Positions 1 to 10,791 of a stretch of 44,721 nt of DNA are shown here, one piece after another. How positions within the stretch are numbered: position 1 is the first letter of the stretch; each line of letters opens with the position of its first letter. This DNA comes from Glaciecola sp. (GTDB taxonomy: Bacteria; Pseudomonadota; Gammaproteobacteria; Enterobacterales; Alteromonadaceae). The DNA is taken from assembly GCA_029251505.1 (NCBI GenBank), contig JAQXDG010000172.1, positions 1 to 44,721 of the forward strand, written 5' to 3'. The position numbers were made by a program, and so were the translations under genes. A model generated the notes under the pieces. That model had not been told where the DNA came from. It ran no database searches and saw only the letters and a list, made by a program, of their open reading frames with translations.

Positions 1-60
1 AGGAGCGCATTCTACAGACTTAATTCTGCGCGTCAACTCAGTGTAGTAATAAAATTGAAA
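1..60 (-). promoter_or_regulatory. rRNA/tRNA-type (stringent) promoter facing out of the left edge
   Basis: On the minus strand there is a -35 TTGACG (36-31), a 16-nt spacer, a -10 TAGAAT (14-9) and then the GC-rich discriminator GCGCTCCT. AT-rich DNA upstream (about 40-80) resembles an UP element. This arrangement matches rrn P1 promoters, whose GCGC discriminator gives stringent and growth-rate control. The transcript would leave the window, so the RNA genes themselves are not visible. Confidence 0.7.
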
Positions 61-154
61 TAAAGTGATATTTATTCTTTTTAGTTGAAAAATTACCCGT
101 TTCGCACCGTTTCTTTTACAATACATACATAGCGTTAACATAACAGGACAATTT

Positions 155-691
155 ATGCCCATTAAAGCTTATAAAGGAATAACCCCAACCCTTGGTCACA
201 ATGTATTTATAGAAGATAGCGCTGTGCTATATGGTGAAATACATTTAGCTGATGATGTCAGTATTTGGCCATTGGTCGCAGCCCGTGGCGATGTTAATCA
301 TATACAGATTGGCGCACGCACCAATATACAAGACGGAACCATCTTACATGTTACCCGCAAGTCAGCACATAACCCGGCAGGCTTTCCACTTATAATAGGT
401 ACAGATGTCACTGTCGGTCACCAATGCATGTTGCATGGCTGTACTATGGGTGACCGTATTTTAGTTGGTATGGGTTCAGTCGTTATGGATGGTGTAATAG
501 TCGAAGATGATGTGTTTATTGGTGCAGGATCTGTCGTACCACCAAATAAAACCTTAAAAAGTGGTTATTTATATGTTGGCAATCCGATTAAGCAAATGCG
601 CGAACTTAATCAAGGCGAACGAGACTTCTTATCTCAATCCGCCATCAATTACGTCATTCTTAAAGATGAATATCTAGCGATGCTCAAATAG
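155..691 (+). CDS. yrdA: Gamma-carbonic-anhydrase family protein (YrdA-like hexapeptide-repeat protein)
   Basis: The protein is 178 aa, usual for the bacterial YrdA/gamma-CA family. The body is a left-handed beta-helix of hexapeptide repeats (about residues 15-145), followed by a C-terminal helix. His65, His89 and His94 have the spacing of the gamma-carbonic-anhydrase zinc ligands (one distant His plus an i,i+5 pair), so metal binding is likely. Carbonic anhydrase activity is unproven for most YrdA members. An AGGACA ribosome-binding site precedes the ATG. A TACAAT -10 element lies at 117-122 with only a weak -35. The gene is convergent with aroE, with stop codons 9 bp apart. It is probably cytosolic and trimeric. 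Confidence 0.85.
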   Translation: MPIKAYKGITPTLGHNVFIEDSAVLYGEIHLADDVSIWPLVAARGDVNHIQIGARTNIQDGTILHVTRKSAHNPAGFPLIIGTDVTVGHQCMLHGCTMGDRILVGMGSVVMDGVIVEDDVFIGAGSVVPPNKTLKSGYLYVGNPIKQMRELNQGERDFLSQSAINYVILKDEYLAMLK

Positions 692-700
692 ACGCGATCC

Positions 701-1525
701 TCATAATTGCGCTCTCAATACTTGCAGTACAGGGGTGGTGTCGACGACCTGCCCCGTCCATAGCTCAAAGCTTTTTGCTGCCTGTCCGACGAGCATCCCT
801 AATCCGTCACTCAAATGCCGATTACCCTGTTTGTAAGCATGAGTTAAAAAAGCGGTTGGTTCTTTAAGATAAACCATGTCATAGATACAACTAGCTTCTT
901 TATAGATGTGATTTGACAGTGCAGGTACTTGCCCTGACATACTTAAGCTTGTCGCGTTTATTATGACATCATAATGATCATGCTTCACACTTTCAAAACT
1001 CCCTGCCGTTAATTTCCATTGCGGGTGTAACGTGAGATATTGATCCGTTAGCTCTTTGGCTCGTTTTACATTGCGATTAATAATATGCACTGAGTCTATA
1101 CCCTGAGCAAATAACGGTGCAACAACACCTTTTGCCGCTCCACCGGCCCCTATGATTAAGATACGTTTACCTTTAAGGACGACTTGCTGACGCATCAGAT
1201 CTTGCACCAAACCCAGCCCATCCGTGTTATGCCCAAGCAACCCCTCAGATGTTTTGTATAATGTATTAACGGCTTGTGCGGATTGTGCCTCGTCGGTCAA
1301 TACATCACACATAGCAAATGCTTCATGCTTAAATGGCATAGTAACATTAGCCCCTATATGATGAGGTTGAGCTAAAAATTCATTCACCGCGCTTTCAAAT
1401 CCATCAAGAGGTGCTAAAATCGCTGTATATTCAATGTTAACTTTGACTTGTTTAGCAAACATCTGATGTATGACGGGTGACTTGCTTTGCGCGATGGGAT
1501 TACCAAAAACAGCGAAATATTGCAT
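701..1525 (-). CDS. aroE: Shikimate dehydrogenase (NADP+)
   Basis: AroE reduces 3-dehydroshikimate to shikimate in the chorismate (aromatic amino acid) pathway in the cytosol. With the start chosen here the protein is 274 aa, and its beginning MQYFAVFGNPIAQSKSP aligns with E. coli AroE (272 aa). The catalytic pair is Lys66 (in NVTMPFKHEA) and Asp102 (in HNTDGLG). GAGGAAKG at 127-134 is the NADP Rossmann loop. An in-frame ATG 30 bp upstream would add ten residues unlike the family, and AAGGA lies correctly placed before the chosen ATG. The gene is divergent from the truncated haemoglobin gene, with starts about 55 bp apart. Confidence 0.93.
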   Translation of the reverse strand: MQYFAVFGNPIAQSKSPVIHQMFAKQVKVNIEYTAILAPLDGFESAVNEFLAQPHHIGANVTMPFKHEAFAMCDVLTDEAQSAQAVNTLYKTSEGLLGHNTDGLGLVQDLMRQQVVLKGKRILIIGAGGAAKGVVAPLFAQGIDSVHIINRNVKRAKELTDQYLTLHPQWKLTAGSFESVKHDHYDVIINATSLSMSGQVPALSNHIYKEASCIYDMVYLKEPTAFLTHAYKQGNRHLSDGLGMLVGQAAKSFELWTGQVVDTTPVLQVLRAQL

Positions 1526-1580
1526 GAAATCAATCCTTACTTGGATAACAACCAAACTTCCAATGAGAAATAGCAGAAAG

Positions 1581-2015
1581 ATGAATCATAACCAAAGTGT
1601 GTATCAATTAATAGGTGAAATTAACGGCACAAGAGAATTGGCCAACACCTTCTACGACATAATGGAGCAAGATCCTCAAGTACAGGAGTTGCTTGCGATC
1701 CATCCACTACCTTTAGATAATGTCCGAGAAAAATTTTACGAGTTTTTATCTGGTTGGTTAGGTGGTCCACCGTTATTTGCCAATAAGTACGGACACCCAC
1801 GCCTACGAAAGCGTCACGCCCCTTTTACTGTATCCCCGAAATTAAAAACGCAGTGGATGTTTTGTATGGATAAAGCGATGGCACAATGTATTGATAACCC
1901 AGAAGTGGTTGCGGCGTTGCACCAAGCATTTGATGACTTAGCTGAGCATATGATTAATAGTGCTGAGCCAAGATGCCCATCACAGCAACAGCAACAACAG
2001 CAAGCAAATAGATAA
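1581..2015 (+). CDS. Group II truncated haemoglobin (YjbI/TrHbO family)
   Basis: A 144-aa single-domain globin. The features of group II truncated haemoglobins are visible: Tyr25 as the likely B10 distal residue, His79 in KYGHPRLRKRHAPF as the proximal F8 haem ligand, and Trp92 as the G8 tryptophan. Members bind O2 or NO and are linked to oxidative or nitrosative stress; the exact role here is inferred. The start is chosen because the family begins near MNHNQ. Reading on upstream (from 1470 or 1563) runs antisense into aroE and gives non-globin sequence. The C-terminus ends in seven consecutive glutamines encoded by mixed CAA/CAG codons (about 1984-2004), an unusual tail after the globin fold. 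Confidence 0.85.
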   Translation: MNHNQSVYQLIGEINGTRELANTFYDIMEQDPQVQELLAIHPLPLDNVREKFYEFLSGWLGGPPLFANKYGHPRLRKRHAPFTVSPKLKTQWMFCMDKAMAQCIDNPEVVAALHQAFDDLAEHMINSAEPRCPSQQQQQQQANR

Positions 2016-2031
2016 CAGGACCAAAGAAAAA

Positions 2032-2088
2032 CCCTTCAAACTCCTGAACGATATTTTATATCATTACATGCGTGCGGTTTTTGAAGGG
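2032..2088. repeat. Inverted repeat between convergent trHb and ompW genes
   Basis: CCCTTCAAA (2032-2040) pairs perfectly with TTTGAAGGG (2080-2088) across a 39-nt loop that contains a smaller GATAT/ATATC palindrome (2050-2062). It lies between two converging genes, where a bidirectional terminator is expected. The long loop and lack of a good T-run make termination uncertain. Confidence 0.35.
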
Positions 2089-2115
2089 CGGTAACTTTCT
2101 CTCTATGTACAACGT

Positions 2116-2796
2116 TTAGAACTTGTAAGCAATCGAGACGGTGTACACCCAAGGGTCAATCTTTACTTTATCGATAGTTCCAGCTGTTTCACCTAGATTA
2201 AATGTCGCATCAGTTTCAATATTAATGTAACGAACAGACGCATTAATACCCACACCATCACCAATGTCATAATCGGCACCAACTTGTGCTGATAAACCAA
2301 AAGATGAATCTAAATCTAAATCGGATAATCCAGCCTCAGCGTTTGCACCGGTAAACTCTTCATCAAAAAAGACCGTGTAGTTCACACCAACTCCCACATA
2401 AGGTTGGAATTTAGCTGATGGATCGTTAAAAAAGTAGTTTGCGGTAATCGTAGGCGGTAAATGCTTGGTTTTACCCACCTGATCACCTGTACCTAACGGA
2501 TCTGTTGCACCGAAATTGATATCATGGCTAAATGGAGTAGCAGCCAATAACTCCACATTCCATTTGTCCGTCACAAAATACGCAACATTCAAGCCTAGCT
2601 GCGTATTACTATCAACCTTTACGCCTATACCTAAATCAGAACCGGCCATAATGTTAGTACTACTATCGTCCGGTGCAACGGTTGTAAAACCAGCACGAAC
2701 AACAATATCACCTTTTTCATAGGCTAATGCTGCAGGTGCAAAAATAACAGATGCGAAAGTCGTTGCCACTAAGGCAGAAATAAGTGTTTTTTTCAT
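2116..2796 (-). CDS. ompW: OmpW family outer membrane protein
   Basis: The 226-aa precursor has a Sec signal peptide of about 25 residues (MKKTLISALVATTF...APAALA, cleaved before YEKGD). The mature N-terminus YEKGDIVVRAGFTTVAP is typical of OmpW, and the chain ends in Lys-Phe, the terminal-Phe signal for beta-barrel assembly. OmpW proteins form an eight-stranded barrel with a hydrophobic channel in the outer membrane. In enteric bacteria and Shewanella-type organisms they respond to anaerobiosis and osmotic conditions. A good promoter with an FNR-like site precedes it (2830-2871). It is on the same strand as hemF but separated by 144 bp and probably transcribed separately. Confidence 0.9.
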   Translation of the reverse strand: MKKTLISALVATTFASVIFAPAALAYEKGDIVVRAGFTTVAPDDSSTNIMAGSDLGIGVKVDSNTQLGLNVAYFVTDKWNVELLAATPFSHDINFGATDPLGTGDQVGKTKHLPPTITANYFFNDPSAKFQPYVGVGVNYTVFFDEEFTGANAEAGLSDLDLDSSFGLSAQVGADYDIGDGVGINASVRYINIETDATFNLGETAGTIDKVKIDPWVYTVSIAYKF

Positions 2797-2829
2797 GTGC
2801 GTGTTCTCTTGATTAATTAAATTACGTTA

Positions 2830-2871
2830 ATCATAAAGAGATAATGCAGGGTAAATATTGATCTAAAACAA
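2830..2871 (-). promoter_or_regulatory. ompW promoter with FNR-like site centred at -41.5
   Basis: On the minus strand a TATGAT -10 lies at 2835-2830, placing the start of transcription near 2823. The 14-mer TTGTTTTAGATCAA (2871-2858) matches the FNR consensus TTGATnnnnATCAA at nine of ten fixed positions. Its centre (2864.5) is exactly 41.5 bp upstream of that start, the class II activator position. There is no clear -35, as expected for an activator-dependent promoter. Confidence 0.6.
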
Positions 2872-2907
2872 AGGGCTAAAGGCACTCTTTATTTTGTCAC
2901 CGAAGCT

Positions 2908-2921
2908 TTGCGTTAGATCAA
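2908..2921 (+). promoter_or_regulatory. Second, weaker FNR/CRP-like site upstream of ompW
   Basis: TTGCGTTAGATCAA keeps one perfect half-site (ATCAA) and the same TTAG spacer as the first site, in inverted orientation. Its centre is 50 bp (about five helical turns) from the first site, so both would face the same side of the helix. The other half-site matches at only three of five positions. Confidence 0.35.
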
Positions 2922-2940
2922 TAAAAACAATTATGAACAA

Positions 2941-4474
<1,534 letters not shown>

Positions 4475-4478
<4 letters not shown>

Positions 4479-5038
4479 AATTCAACAGTGCCAGAACATT
4501 TAGGTTTAACACATATTAAGCTAGAAACTGATTTTTGGATCATAGCAGGTGAAGCGCAATCAGGACAAATATGAGCTACCGGTTTGTCATTCAATACAAA
4601 CTTGCATGCTGGATAATGGTTACACGAATAGAATTTTTTGCCGTATTTATTGGTTTTTTCTAACAGATGTCCTTGCTCACATTCTGGACACGTTACTTGG
4701 GTATCGGTTTGTTCTTTAATTGAACCTATATAATTACAAACAGGAAAGTCCACACACCCAACAAACAAACCGTACCGACCTTTTTTGATCGCAAGTGTTT
4801 GCTCACATTGTGGGCAAGGGGTGTCATGCATGACTTTGATTGTCGTAATGGCATTATCAGTCAATGACTTACGATAATCGCATGCTGGGTAAGTACTGCA
4901 TCCTAAAAATGCAGATTTGTTTGCATATCTAATCGCTAATGGCTGTTGACATTGAGGGCAATCACCATAGACTTCATATATAGCTTCAGCGCTAACTTGT
5001 TTATCCGAAGAAAAGAGTGAACCATCGATTTTGGCCAT
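4475..5038 (-). CDS. yrdD: YrdD-like protein with four topoisomerase-type C4 zinc fingers
   Basis: The 187-aa protein is built almost wholly from four Cys4 zinc-ribbon repeats like those at the C-terminus of topoisomerase I. They start near residues 28, 75, 117 and 158, each with CPxC and a second Cys pair such as CSTYPACDY, CVDFPVCNY and CNHYPACKF. No topoisomerase catalytic domain is present, so it is probably a single-stranded nucleic-acid-binding protein of unknown role. The start overlaps the smg stop by one base (TAATG) and its own stop overlaps tsaC, showing tight coupling. Confidence 0.85.
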
Positions 5039-5514
5039 TAGTGAAGTGGGCCATCCGGCATTTCGAAAATAAGATTTTCCATTTGCGCGTACGCGGTTTC
5101 TTTTCCTGGCACATTAAATAGCACCATTAATACCACCCACTTTAAATCTTCTAAGCAAAATTCTTTGCTATCAATTTCCATTACTCGATCAATGACCATT
5201 TCACGGGTTGAACTATCAAGCACATTAATCTGCTCAAGAAACATAATAAAACCGCGCGCCTCAACATCTAACACTGCAAGTTCAGGCTCTATATAGACTC
5301 GATTGACCGCAGAGAATGCCCCTTCAGTTAAATAAGGTTTATGTTCAGTTTCCTGCAACGCCGCAAGCTTCTCTAACCATTTGAGAGCTTTGTATATTTC
5401 ATCCAAATGAAAACCTGCTAACACCAGTTCATCGGTGAGCGCTTCTTGATCAACATGAAAATCCGACTCGTTATGAATTAACGTTTCAAACAAGTACATG
5501 AGGATATCAAACAT
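5038..5514 (-). CDS. smg: Smg family protein (DUF494)
   Basis: A 158-aa acidic protein beginning [16 protein letters not shown], typical of the Smg/DUF494 family found next to dprA in gammaproteobacteria. It is mostly helical and contains no recognised catalytic motif. The biochemical function is unknown. It overlaps the end of dprA by 8 bp and its stop overlaps the yrdD start, so it belongs to the lysM-dprA-smg-yrdD-tsaC-hemF operon. Confidence 0.88.
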   Translation of the reverse strand: MFDILMYLFETLIHNESDFHVDQEALTDELVLAGFHLDEIYKALKWLEKLAALQETEHKPYLTEGAFSAVNRVYIEPELAVLDVEARGFIMFLEQINVLDSSTREMVIDRVMEIDSKEFCLEDLKWVVLMVLFNVPGKETAYAQMENLIFEMPDGPLH

Positions 5515-6625
5515 AATTCTCTCCTCTGAGTTTTATATAGCCGCCAGATACTGCTGCGACCTTGCCTCTAAGCTCATATTCTAATAACTTTGCCAACAAT
5601 TGTGGTAACGGCAAGTTTGAATGTGCAGCGATAGTGTCAATTGCTGTAATTTCAAAACCTACACTATCTAACAAATCGGAATGTGACAAGTTTTCTTGAG
5701 AATATTTGTTATTTTTACTTGATATTGGGCAGGAATTTGGTTTTTCAAGATCGGTGAAATACAAATCGATATCATCCACATGATCAACCAGCAGCGCACC
5801 TTGTTTGATTAACGCATGACAACCACTGACATTGACATCATCAATTCGTCCTGGCATCGCAAACACTGTGCGATTTTCATTCAATGCTTGATTTGCGGTA
5901 ATCAGCGATCCTGATTTATGCTGTGCTTCCACCACAAATGTGCCCATCGATAAACCGCTGATAATCCTATTTCGTTTAGGAAAATGGGTTGGCTTGGGAG
6001 GTTGATGCGGTAAAAATTCACTCACTACACAGCCATTCGCTTTGAGTATTTGGTCGCGCAGCACACAATGATGTTTAGGATACATATGTTGGTGTCCATG
6101 TCCTAACACAGCAATGGTACCTCCTTGTGCACTTAACGCTCCACGATGAGCTTGCGCGTCTATTCCTTGCGCTAATCCAGACGTTATCACCCAATGCCTT
6201 AAGGCTAACTGTTGTGCAAAATTATAGGCTTGCTGCTTGCCAATTTCACTCGCTCGCCTCGCACCGACAATGGCTATCTGATGACAAGCCAGCAATTCAA
6301 TATTGCCCTCGGCAAATAATAGTAGGGGTCTATCACTCACTTGCAACAAGGTCTGTGGGTAATGCTCATCAGTACACAATATAATGTGCCGCTCAATGTC
6401 GTTGGCTTGAGCTTGCCAAGCGTATAAACGTGCAATAGGCTGAGTATAATCTGCGCGCAACTGGGCTATTTGTGCCCTCGTTAATCCGGCACTGAGTAAA
6501 TTAGCAATCGGTTGAGAAGGTATTTGCGATAACTCACAACTGAGATAATCCGCTAATTTAAAACAGGTAATGGTACTGATACCAGTGCATTGTAATAACG
6601 CATATAATGGTGCTAATCCTTGCAT
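5507..6625 (-). CDS. dprA: DNA-processing protein DprA (Smf)
   Basis: DprA binds single-stranded DNA taken up during transformation and loads RecA. At 372 aa it is near E. coli Smf (374). The order is an N-terminal helical region, the Rossmann-like core, and a C-terminal winged-helix (about residues 310-370). Core signatures are [36 protein letters not shown] and the [15 protein letters not shown] block. It follows lysM by 23 bp. No uptake machinery lies in this window, so natural competence cannot be judged. Confidence 0.95.
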   Translation of the reverse strand: MQGLAPLYALLQCTGISTITCFKLADYLSCELSQIPSQPIANLLSAGLTRAQIAQLRADYTQPIARLYAWQAQANDIERHIILCTDEHYPQTLLQVSDRPLLLFAEGNIELLACHQIAIVGARRASEIGKQQAYNFAQQLALRHWVITSGLAQGIDAQAHRGALSAQGGTIAVLGHGHQHMYPKHHCVLRDQILKANGCVVSEFLPHQPPKPTHFPKRNRIISGLSMGTFVVEAQHKSGSLITANQALNENRTVFAMPGRIDDVNVSGCHALIKQGALLVDHVDDIDLYFTDLEKPNSCPISSKNNKYSQENLSHSDLLDSVGFEITAIDTIAAHSNLPLPQLLAKLLEYELRGKVAAVSGGYIKLRGENYV

Positions 6626-6648
6626 ATATCCCCTTAAAGAACCTTAAT

Positions 6649-7788
6649 TTAAGGAGCGCGTAATTGTGCTCCTCGTTGAATCGTTGAATTGGCATTCACT
6701 ATCACACCAAAACTTGTCGTTGCAAATGTCGCGATTACGACTAAATCGCCTTGCTTTAGCTGTGGTTGCGAATAGGTTTTACCTAAATGAGTTAGTGTGC
6801 TATCCGGTGCGTAAATACCAAATACCATTCCCGGCCTGGTCTGCTGCTGACCGACATCCATGACCACTACATCGCCTCTACTCCAACGCGTTCGAGTCGA
6901 TACGCCCCCGACAATATAACCCTGCTGAGAATCTGCAACGGTTAATGTCACAGTAGACAGATCCAATAAAGATGGCTTAGGTACAATGCTATCGCCAAGT
7001 GTAATTTCTTGCTTTGAATCAGTAACTTTAAACACTTTCGCCACTGCGTTGTTGCTACCCGCGACATGCTGTCGTGCTCGTATAGGTTGAAACTGAGCAT
7101 CAGCAACATGCTTTACATGGACACCCAGCGCAGCGCCTTGCATGTCATAAATCGTATGTTGTTTGTGCACGACTGCATACTGACCCTTAGACCAGTTTCG
7201 CTGATTATTTTCACCTTTTTGCTCCGGTGCATAATTGGCAAAGAGCAATTGCTGCGAAGTCAACCTAGTCAATTGTTGCGGATTGCCGATCACCATCATG
7301 CCATTGTTTATGCTCGCAGTACTGAGCACTTGATCATGATTAAGAAAGGGCTCAACCGCAGCCCAATTGATAAGATCAATCGCAGGTTTGAGATGTTTAA
7401 TTCCCTGTGGCGATAATGCAATAATAGGTTTTTGTGGAACGCGTGAGAGCCTGAGGGTTGGTTTTCCATCTTGATACACCAACGTAATCACATCACCTGG
7501 ATAAATTAAATGAGGATTGTGAATTTCAGGATTGGCTCGCCACACTTCAGGCCACAACCAAGGATCAGATAAAAATGTCTCCGAGATATCCCATAACGTA
7601 TCGCCTTTTACCACAACATGCTTACTTGGGGCATCGGTTCTAAACTGAATGATGTCACCTTTGGCAAACGCTGCAGGCGCCATAAATAGCAGTAATCCAA
7701 CAAACATGCAGGTGCACAAAGAATTAATTATTAAATTCACTTGTAGACCACCGGTTTCGTTTATCCGTTTTTTGTCAGTATCCACCAT
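6649..7788 (-). CDS. LysM-domain envelope protein
   Basis: The 379-aa protein has an N-terminal hydrophobic segment (about residues 27-42, ending APAAFA) that looks like a signal peptide with a long n-region. One LysM domain follows (about residues 56-104, with HVVVKGDTLWDIS and NPHLIYPGDVITL), which binds peptidoglycan GlcNAc. The rest has no motif I recognise. The start is set by an excellent AGGGGG six bases before the ATG; a GTG at 7740 is an alternative that would give a conventional signal peptide. It leads the operon with dprA and is divergent from def. A LysM gene at this position is common in related genomes; its role is not established. Confidence 0.88.
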   Translation of the reverse strand: MVDTDKKRINETGGLQVNLIINSLCTCMFVGLLLFMAPAAFAKGDIIQFRTDAPSKHVVVKGDTLWDISETFLSDPWLWPEVWRANPEIHNPHLIYPGDVITLVYQDGKPTLRLSRVPQKPIIALSPQGIKHLKPAIDLINWAAVEPFLNHDQVLSTASINNGMMVIGNPQQLTRLTSQQLLFANYAPEQKGENNQRNWSKGQYAVVHKQHTIYDMQGAALGVHVKHVADAQFQPIRARQHVAGSNNAVAKVFKVTDSKQEITLGDSIVPKPSLLDLSTVTLTVADSQQGYIVGGVSTRTRWSRGDVVVMDVGQQQTRPGMVFGIYAPDSTLTHLGKTYSQPQLKQGDLVVIATFATTSFGVIVNANSTIQRGAQLRAP

Positions 7789-7916
7789 TATTCCCCCTAA
7801 AATTATGCATATTGCTAACTTTAAAGGTAGAATAGATGATAATGCATACCTTTGTGGTCCAGTTTTCCATAGCTAGGTATCAAAAATAATACTTTTAACC
7901 AGTATGGAAGAACAAT

Positions 7917-8426
7917 ATGCCCGTTTTAAACGTCCTTACATTTCCGGATGAACGCTTGCGCACGAAGGCGCAACCAGTAACTAACATTGATGACAGTATT
8001 CGTGCATTAGTCGCGGATATGTTTGCAACGATGCAAGCAGAAAGCGGTGTAGGCCTCGCCGCAACGCAAGTCGATGTGCACCAACAAGTTATCGTTATGG
8101 ACGTATCGGATAAACAAGATGCACCCATGGTATTTATTAACCCTCAAATAGTTGAACAACGCGGTACAAAAATCAACGAAGAAGGGTGTTTATCGGTCCC
8201 CAATAACTATGCCAAAGTAGAACGTGCTGAATGGGTTAAAGTTACAGCTCATAACGAACATGGTACTGAGTTCACCTTAGAAGCAGAAGGCTTATTAGCC
8301 GTGTGCATCCAACATGAAATGGACCATTTGCAAGGTAAGTTATTTGTTGATTATTTGTCAGGACTAAAGCGCCAACGAATAATGAAAAAGCTTGAAAAAG
8401 AAGCGCGATTAGCCACCAAAGCATAA
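7917..8426 (+). CDS. def: Peptide deformylase
   Basis: Deformylase removes the N-formyl group from nascent proteins. The 169-aa protein has all three catalytic motifs: GVGLAATQ (motif I), EGCLSVP with the metal-binding Cys (motif II) and QHEMDHLQG (HEMDH, motif III). It is divergent from lysM with a 128-bp shared promoter region and is followed after 31 bp by fmt, its functional partner that adds the formyl group to initiator tRNA. Confidence 0.97.
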   Translation: MPVLNVLTFPDERLRTKAQPVTNIDDSIRALVADMFATMQAESGVGLAATQVDVHQQVIVMDVSDKQDAPMVFINPQIVEQRGTKINEEGCLSVPNNYAKVERAEWVKVTAHNEHGTEFTLEAEGLLAVCIQHEMDHLQGKLFVDYLSGLKRQRIMKKLEKEARLATKA

Positions 8427-8457
8427 TCTTACACTCCACATTAAAATAGGTATTGCG

Positions 8458-9447
8458 TTGAGCACCCCATTAAACATTATATTTGCTGGTACGCCTGAGT
8501 TTGCCGCTGATCACTTAGCGGCACTATTGACTACGGAACACAACATAATTGCAGTCTATACTCAACCTGACAGACCGGCTGGCCGGGGTAAAAAGCTGAC
8601 TCCTAGTGCTGTAAAAATACTCGCATTAACGCATGCCATTCCCGTGTTGCAACCAGAAAACTTTCGTAGTCCAGAGACGCAGGCTGAATTAGCCGCGCTG
8701 AACGCAGATTTAATGATAGTGGTTGCTTATGGTTTACTTTTACCGCAAGTCGTACTCGATTCACCACGCTTAGGTTGCATTAATGTGCACGGTTCATTAC
8801 TACCACGCTGGCGCGGAGCTGCTCCGATCCAACGAGCGATTTGGGCTGGTGATGCCGTAACCGGTGTGACCATTATGCAAATGGATATCGGCTTAGATAC
8901 CGGCGCAATGCTGTACAAAACTCAATTGCCAATTACAGCTGACGACACGAGCACTAGCTTGTACCAAAAACTAGCACAACAAGGTCCTCAAGCATTAGTG
9001 CATGTGGTCAATGATTTCGCCGCATTTTTACCGGAACAACAAGATGATGCACAAGCTAATTATGCGAAAAAACTAAGCAAAGACGAAGCGCACATTAATT
9101 GGCATTTATCTGCGGAACAGCTCGAACGAAATGTCCGCGCATTTAATCCATGGCCCGTTGCTTTTTTCACCCTTGAAGATGAACACGGCAAAGTACAGAA
9201 TATCAAGGTTTGGTTAGCACATATAGACACAGACCAAGACACATCTAATTTATCGCCAGGGCAGATTATTCGTGCTACAAAACAAGGACTAGCTATAGCA
9301 ACCTCGAATGGTGCACTGGTCATAACACAATGCCAAATTCCAGGTAAAAAAGCGATGCCAATTAGTGACATTATTAACGCACGAGCAAGCTGGTTTACAC
9401 CTGGACGTATTTTATTATCATCAACCGCAACGGCAGAATTATCATGA
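8458..9447 (+). CDS. fmt: Methionyl-tRNA formyltransferase (TTG start)
   Basis: Fmt formylates Met-tRNAfMet using 10-formyl-THF. The 329-aa protein has the N-terminal formyltransferase domain with the [17 protein letters not shown] active-site block and a C-terminal OB-like tRNA-binding domain (from about residue 205). Translation appears to start at TTG: the sequence from there ([16 protein letters not shown]) matches the E. coli N-terminus and no nearby ATG does. The 3' end overlaps rsmB by 4 bp (ATGA), indicating translational coupling. Confidence 0.95.
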   Translation: MSTPLNIIFAGTPEFAADHLAALLTTEHNIIAVYTQPDRPAGRGKKLTPSAVKILALTHAIPVLQPENFRSPETQAELAALNADLMIVVAYGLLLPQVVLDSPRLGCINVHGSLLPRWRGAAPIQRAIWAGDAVTGVTIMQMDIGLDTGAMLYKTQLPITADDTSTSLYQKLAQQGPQALVHVVNDFAAFLPEQQDDAQANYAKKLSKDEAHINWHLSAEQLERNVRAFNPWPVAFFTLEDEHGKVQNIKVWLAHIDTDQDTSNLSPGQIIRATKQGLAIATSNGALVITQCQIPGKKAMPISDIINARASWFTPGRILLSSTATAELS

Positions 9448-10772
9448 GTACACCTTTAGGTCAGCAATTACGCGCCGATGCCGCTTGGGTATTATTTCAA
9501 ATTTTAGAAAAAGGCATGTCATCCAAACAAGCCCTAGGTCAACGTTTACCGGATTATGAAGGGCGCGATCGAGCTTGGTTGCAAGAAATGGTCTTTGGCT
9601 GTTTACGTACGTTACCTATTCTACAGTTTTGGCTCCGTGGATTATTAGATAAACCTCTCAAGGGTCGTAAAAAAATTCTCGAACACTTAATACTATTAGG
9701 CTTATATCAACTCGCCTATAGTCGCGTGTCAGAACATGCAGCCGTCAGCGAAACCGTCGGCGCTGCGGATTTATTAAAAGGCACCACTTTAAAAGCGTTA
9801 ATCAATGCGATCTTACGTACTTTTATACGTGAAAATGTTGGTGAAACTTTACCTGACAGCTTAGCAGCACAAGCAGGCATGCCGAATTGGATCTATAAGT
9901 CTATTCAAGTAAATTACCCTGAACAAGCGTCAGACATACTCCAAGCAAGTAACGAAAAAGCACCATTATGGCTGCGCATCAATCAAGCGCATATAAGTGT
10001 AGCTGAGTTTTTAGCTAAATTAGAAGAGATGCAAATTGAAGCACAACTCAGTACAATCCACCCTGATGCCGTTATGTGTACTCGCAGCGGTGATGTTACG
10101 CGTTTTCCTGGCTATGACGAAGGTTGGTTTTCAGTACAAGATGGTGCAGCCCAACTTGCCGCACATTTATTAGATTTACAACCACACCAGCGCGTCTTAG
10201 ATTGTTGTGCTGCACCAGGGGGTAAAACAGCACATATCCTTGCTACTCAACCCGACCTTAAAGAATGCGTAGCCATTGATAGCGATGCGCATCGATTAGT
10301 GCGTGTTGAAGAAAACTTAGCGCGATTAAATCACCAAGCGACATTAATCTGTGCCGAAGCTCAAGAAGTTGAGGGCTGGCATAACGGTGAGTTATTTGAT
10401 CGCATTTTACTTGATGCCCCTTGCTCTGCAACGGGTGTTATTCGTCGTCATCCAGACATTCGTTGGTTACGCCAAGCATCTGATATTGCGCCTTTAGTCG
10501 CTATCCAAGCACAATTATTACAGCAAATGTGGCAAATATTAAAACCAGGTGGTAAGTTACTTTATGCGACCTGTTCTATTTTCCCAGAAGAAAATGCACA
10601 ACAAATACAGGCATTTATTGAACAGTATCCTGAAGCTGAAATAATAGCGTTACCACCAGAATTACACTCTGTCAGCACAGCAACTAATGCTATCGGTCTG
10701 CAAATTCTGCCTGGCAACGGCAATATGGACGGGTTTTATTACGCGCTGTTACACAAACCCGCGCAATCATAA
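9444..10772 (+). CDS. rsmB: 16S rRNA (cytosine-967-C5)-methyltransferase
   Basis: RsmB methylates C967 of 16S rRNA. The 442-aa protein has an N-terminal NusB-like RNA-binding domain (about residues 5-145) and a C-terminal SAM methyltransferase domain. Visible motifs are CCAAPGGKT (SAM binding), [18 protein letters not shown] and [11 protein letters not shown]; the latter two carry the paired catalytic cysteines of m5C enzymes. It overlaps fmt by 4 bp and is followed after 19 bp by trkA, as in E. coli (def-fmt-rsmB-trkA). Confidence 0.96.
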   Translation: MSTPLGQQLRADAAWVLFQILEKGMSSKQALGQRLPDYEGRDRAWLQEMVFGCLRTLPILQFWLRGLLDKPLKGRKKILEHLILLGLYQLAYSRVSEHAAVSETVGAADLLKGTTLKALINAILRTFIRENVGETLPDSLAAQAGMPNWIYKSIQVNYPEQASDILQASNEKAPLWLRINQAHISVAEFLAKLEEMQIEAQLSTIHPDAVMCTRSGDVTRFPGYDEGWFSVQDGAAQLAAHLLDLQPHQRVLDCCAAPGGKTAHILATQPDLKECVAIDSDAHRLVRVEENLARLNHQATLICAEAQEVEGWHNGELFDRILLDAPCSATGVIRRHPDIRWLRQASDIAPLVAIQAQLLQQMWQILKPGGKLLYATCSIFPEENAQQIQAFIEQYPEAEIIALPPELHSVSTATNAIGLQILPGNGNMDGFYYALLHKPAQS

Positions 10773-10791
10773 ATAATAAGAGAAGCGTGAC

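Noticed and set aside
1470-1580. Upstream start for the truncated haemoglobin gene
   Set aside because: This extension is antisense to aroE and not globin-like.
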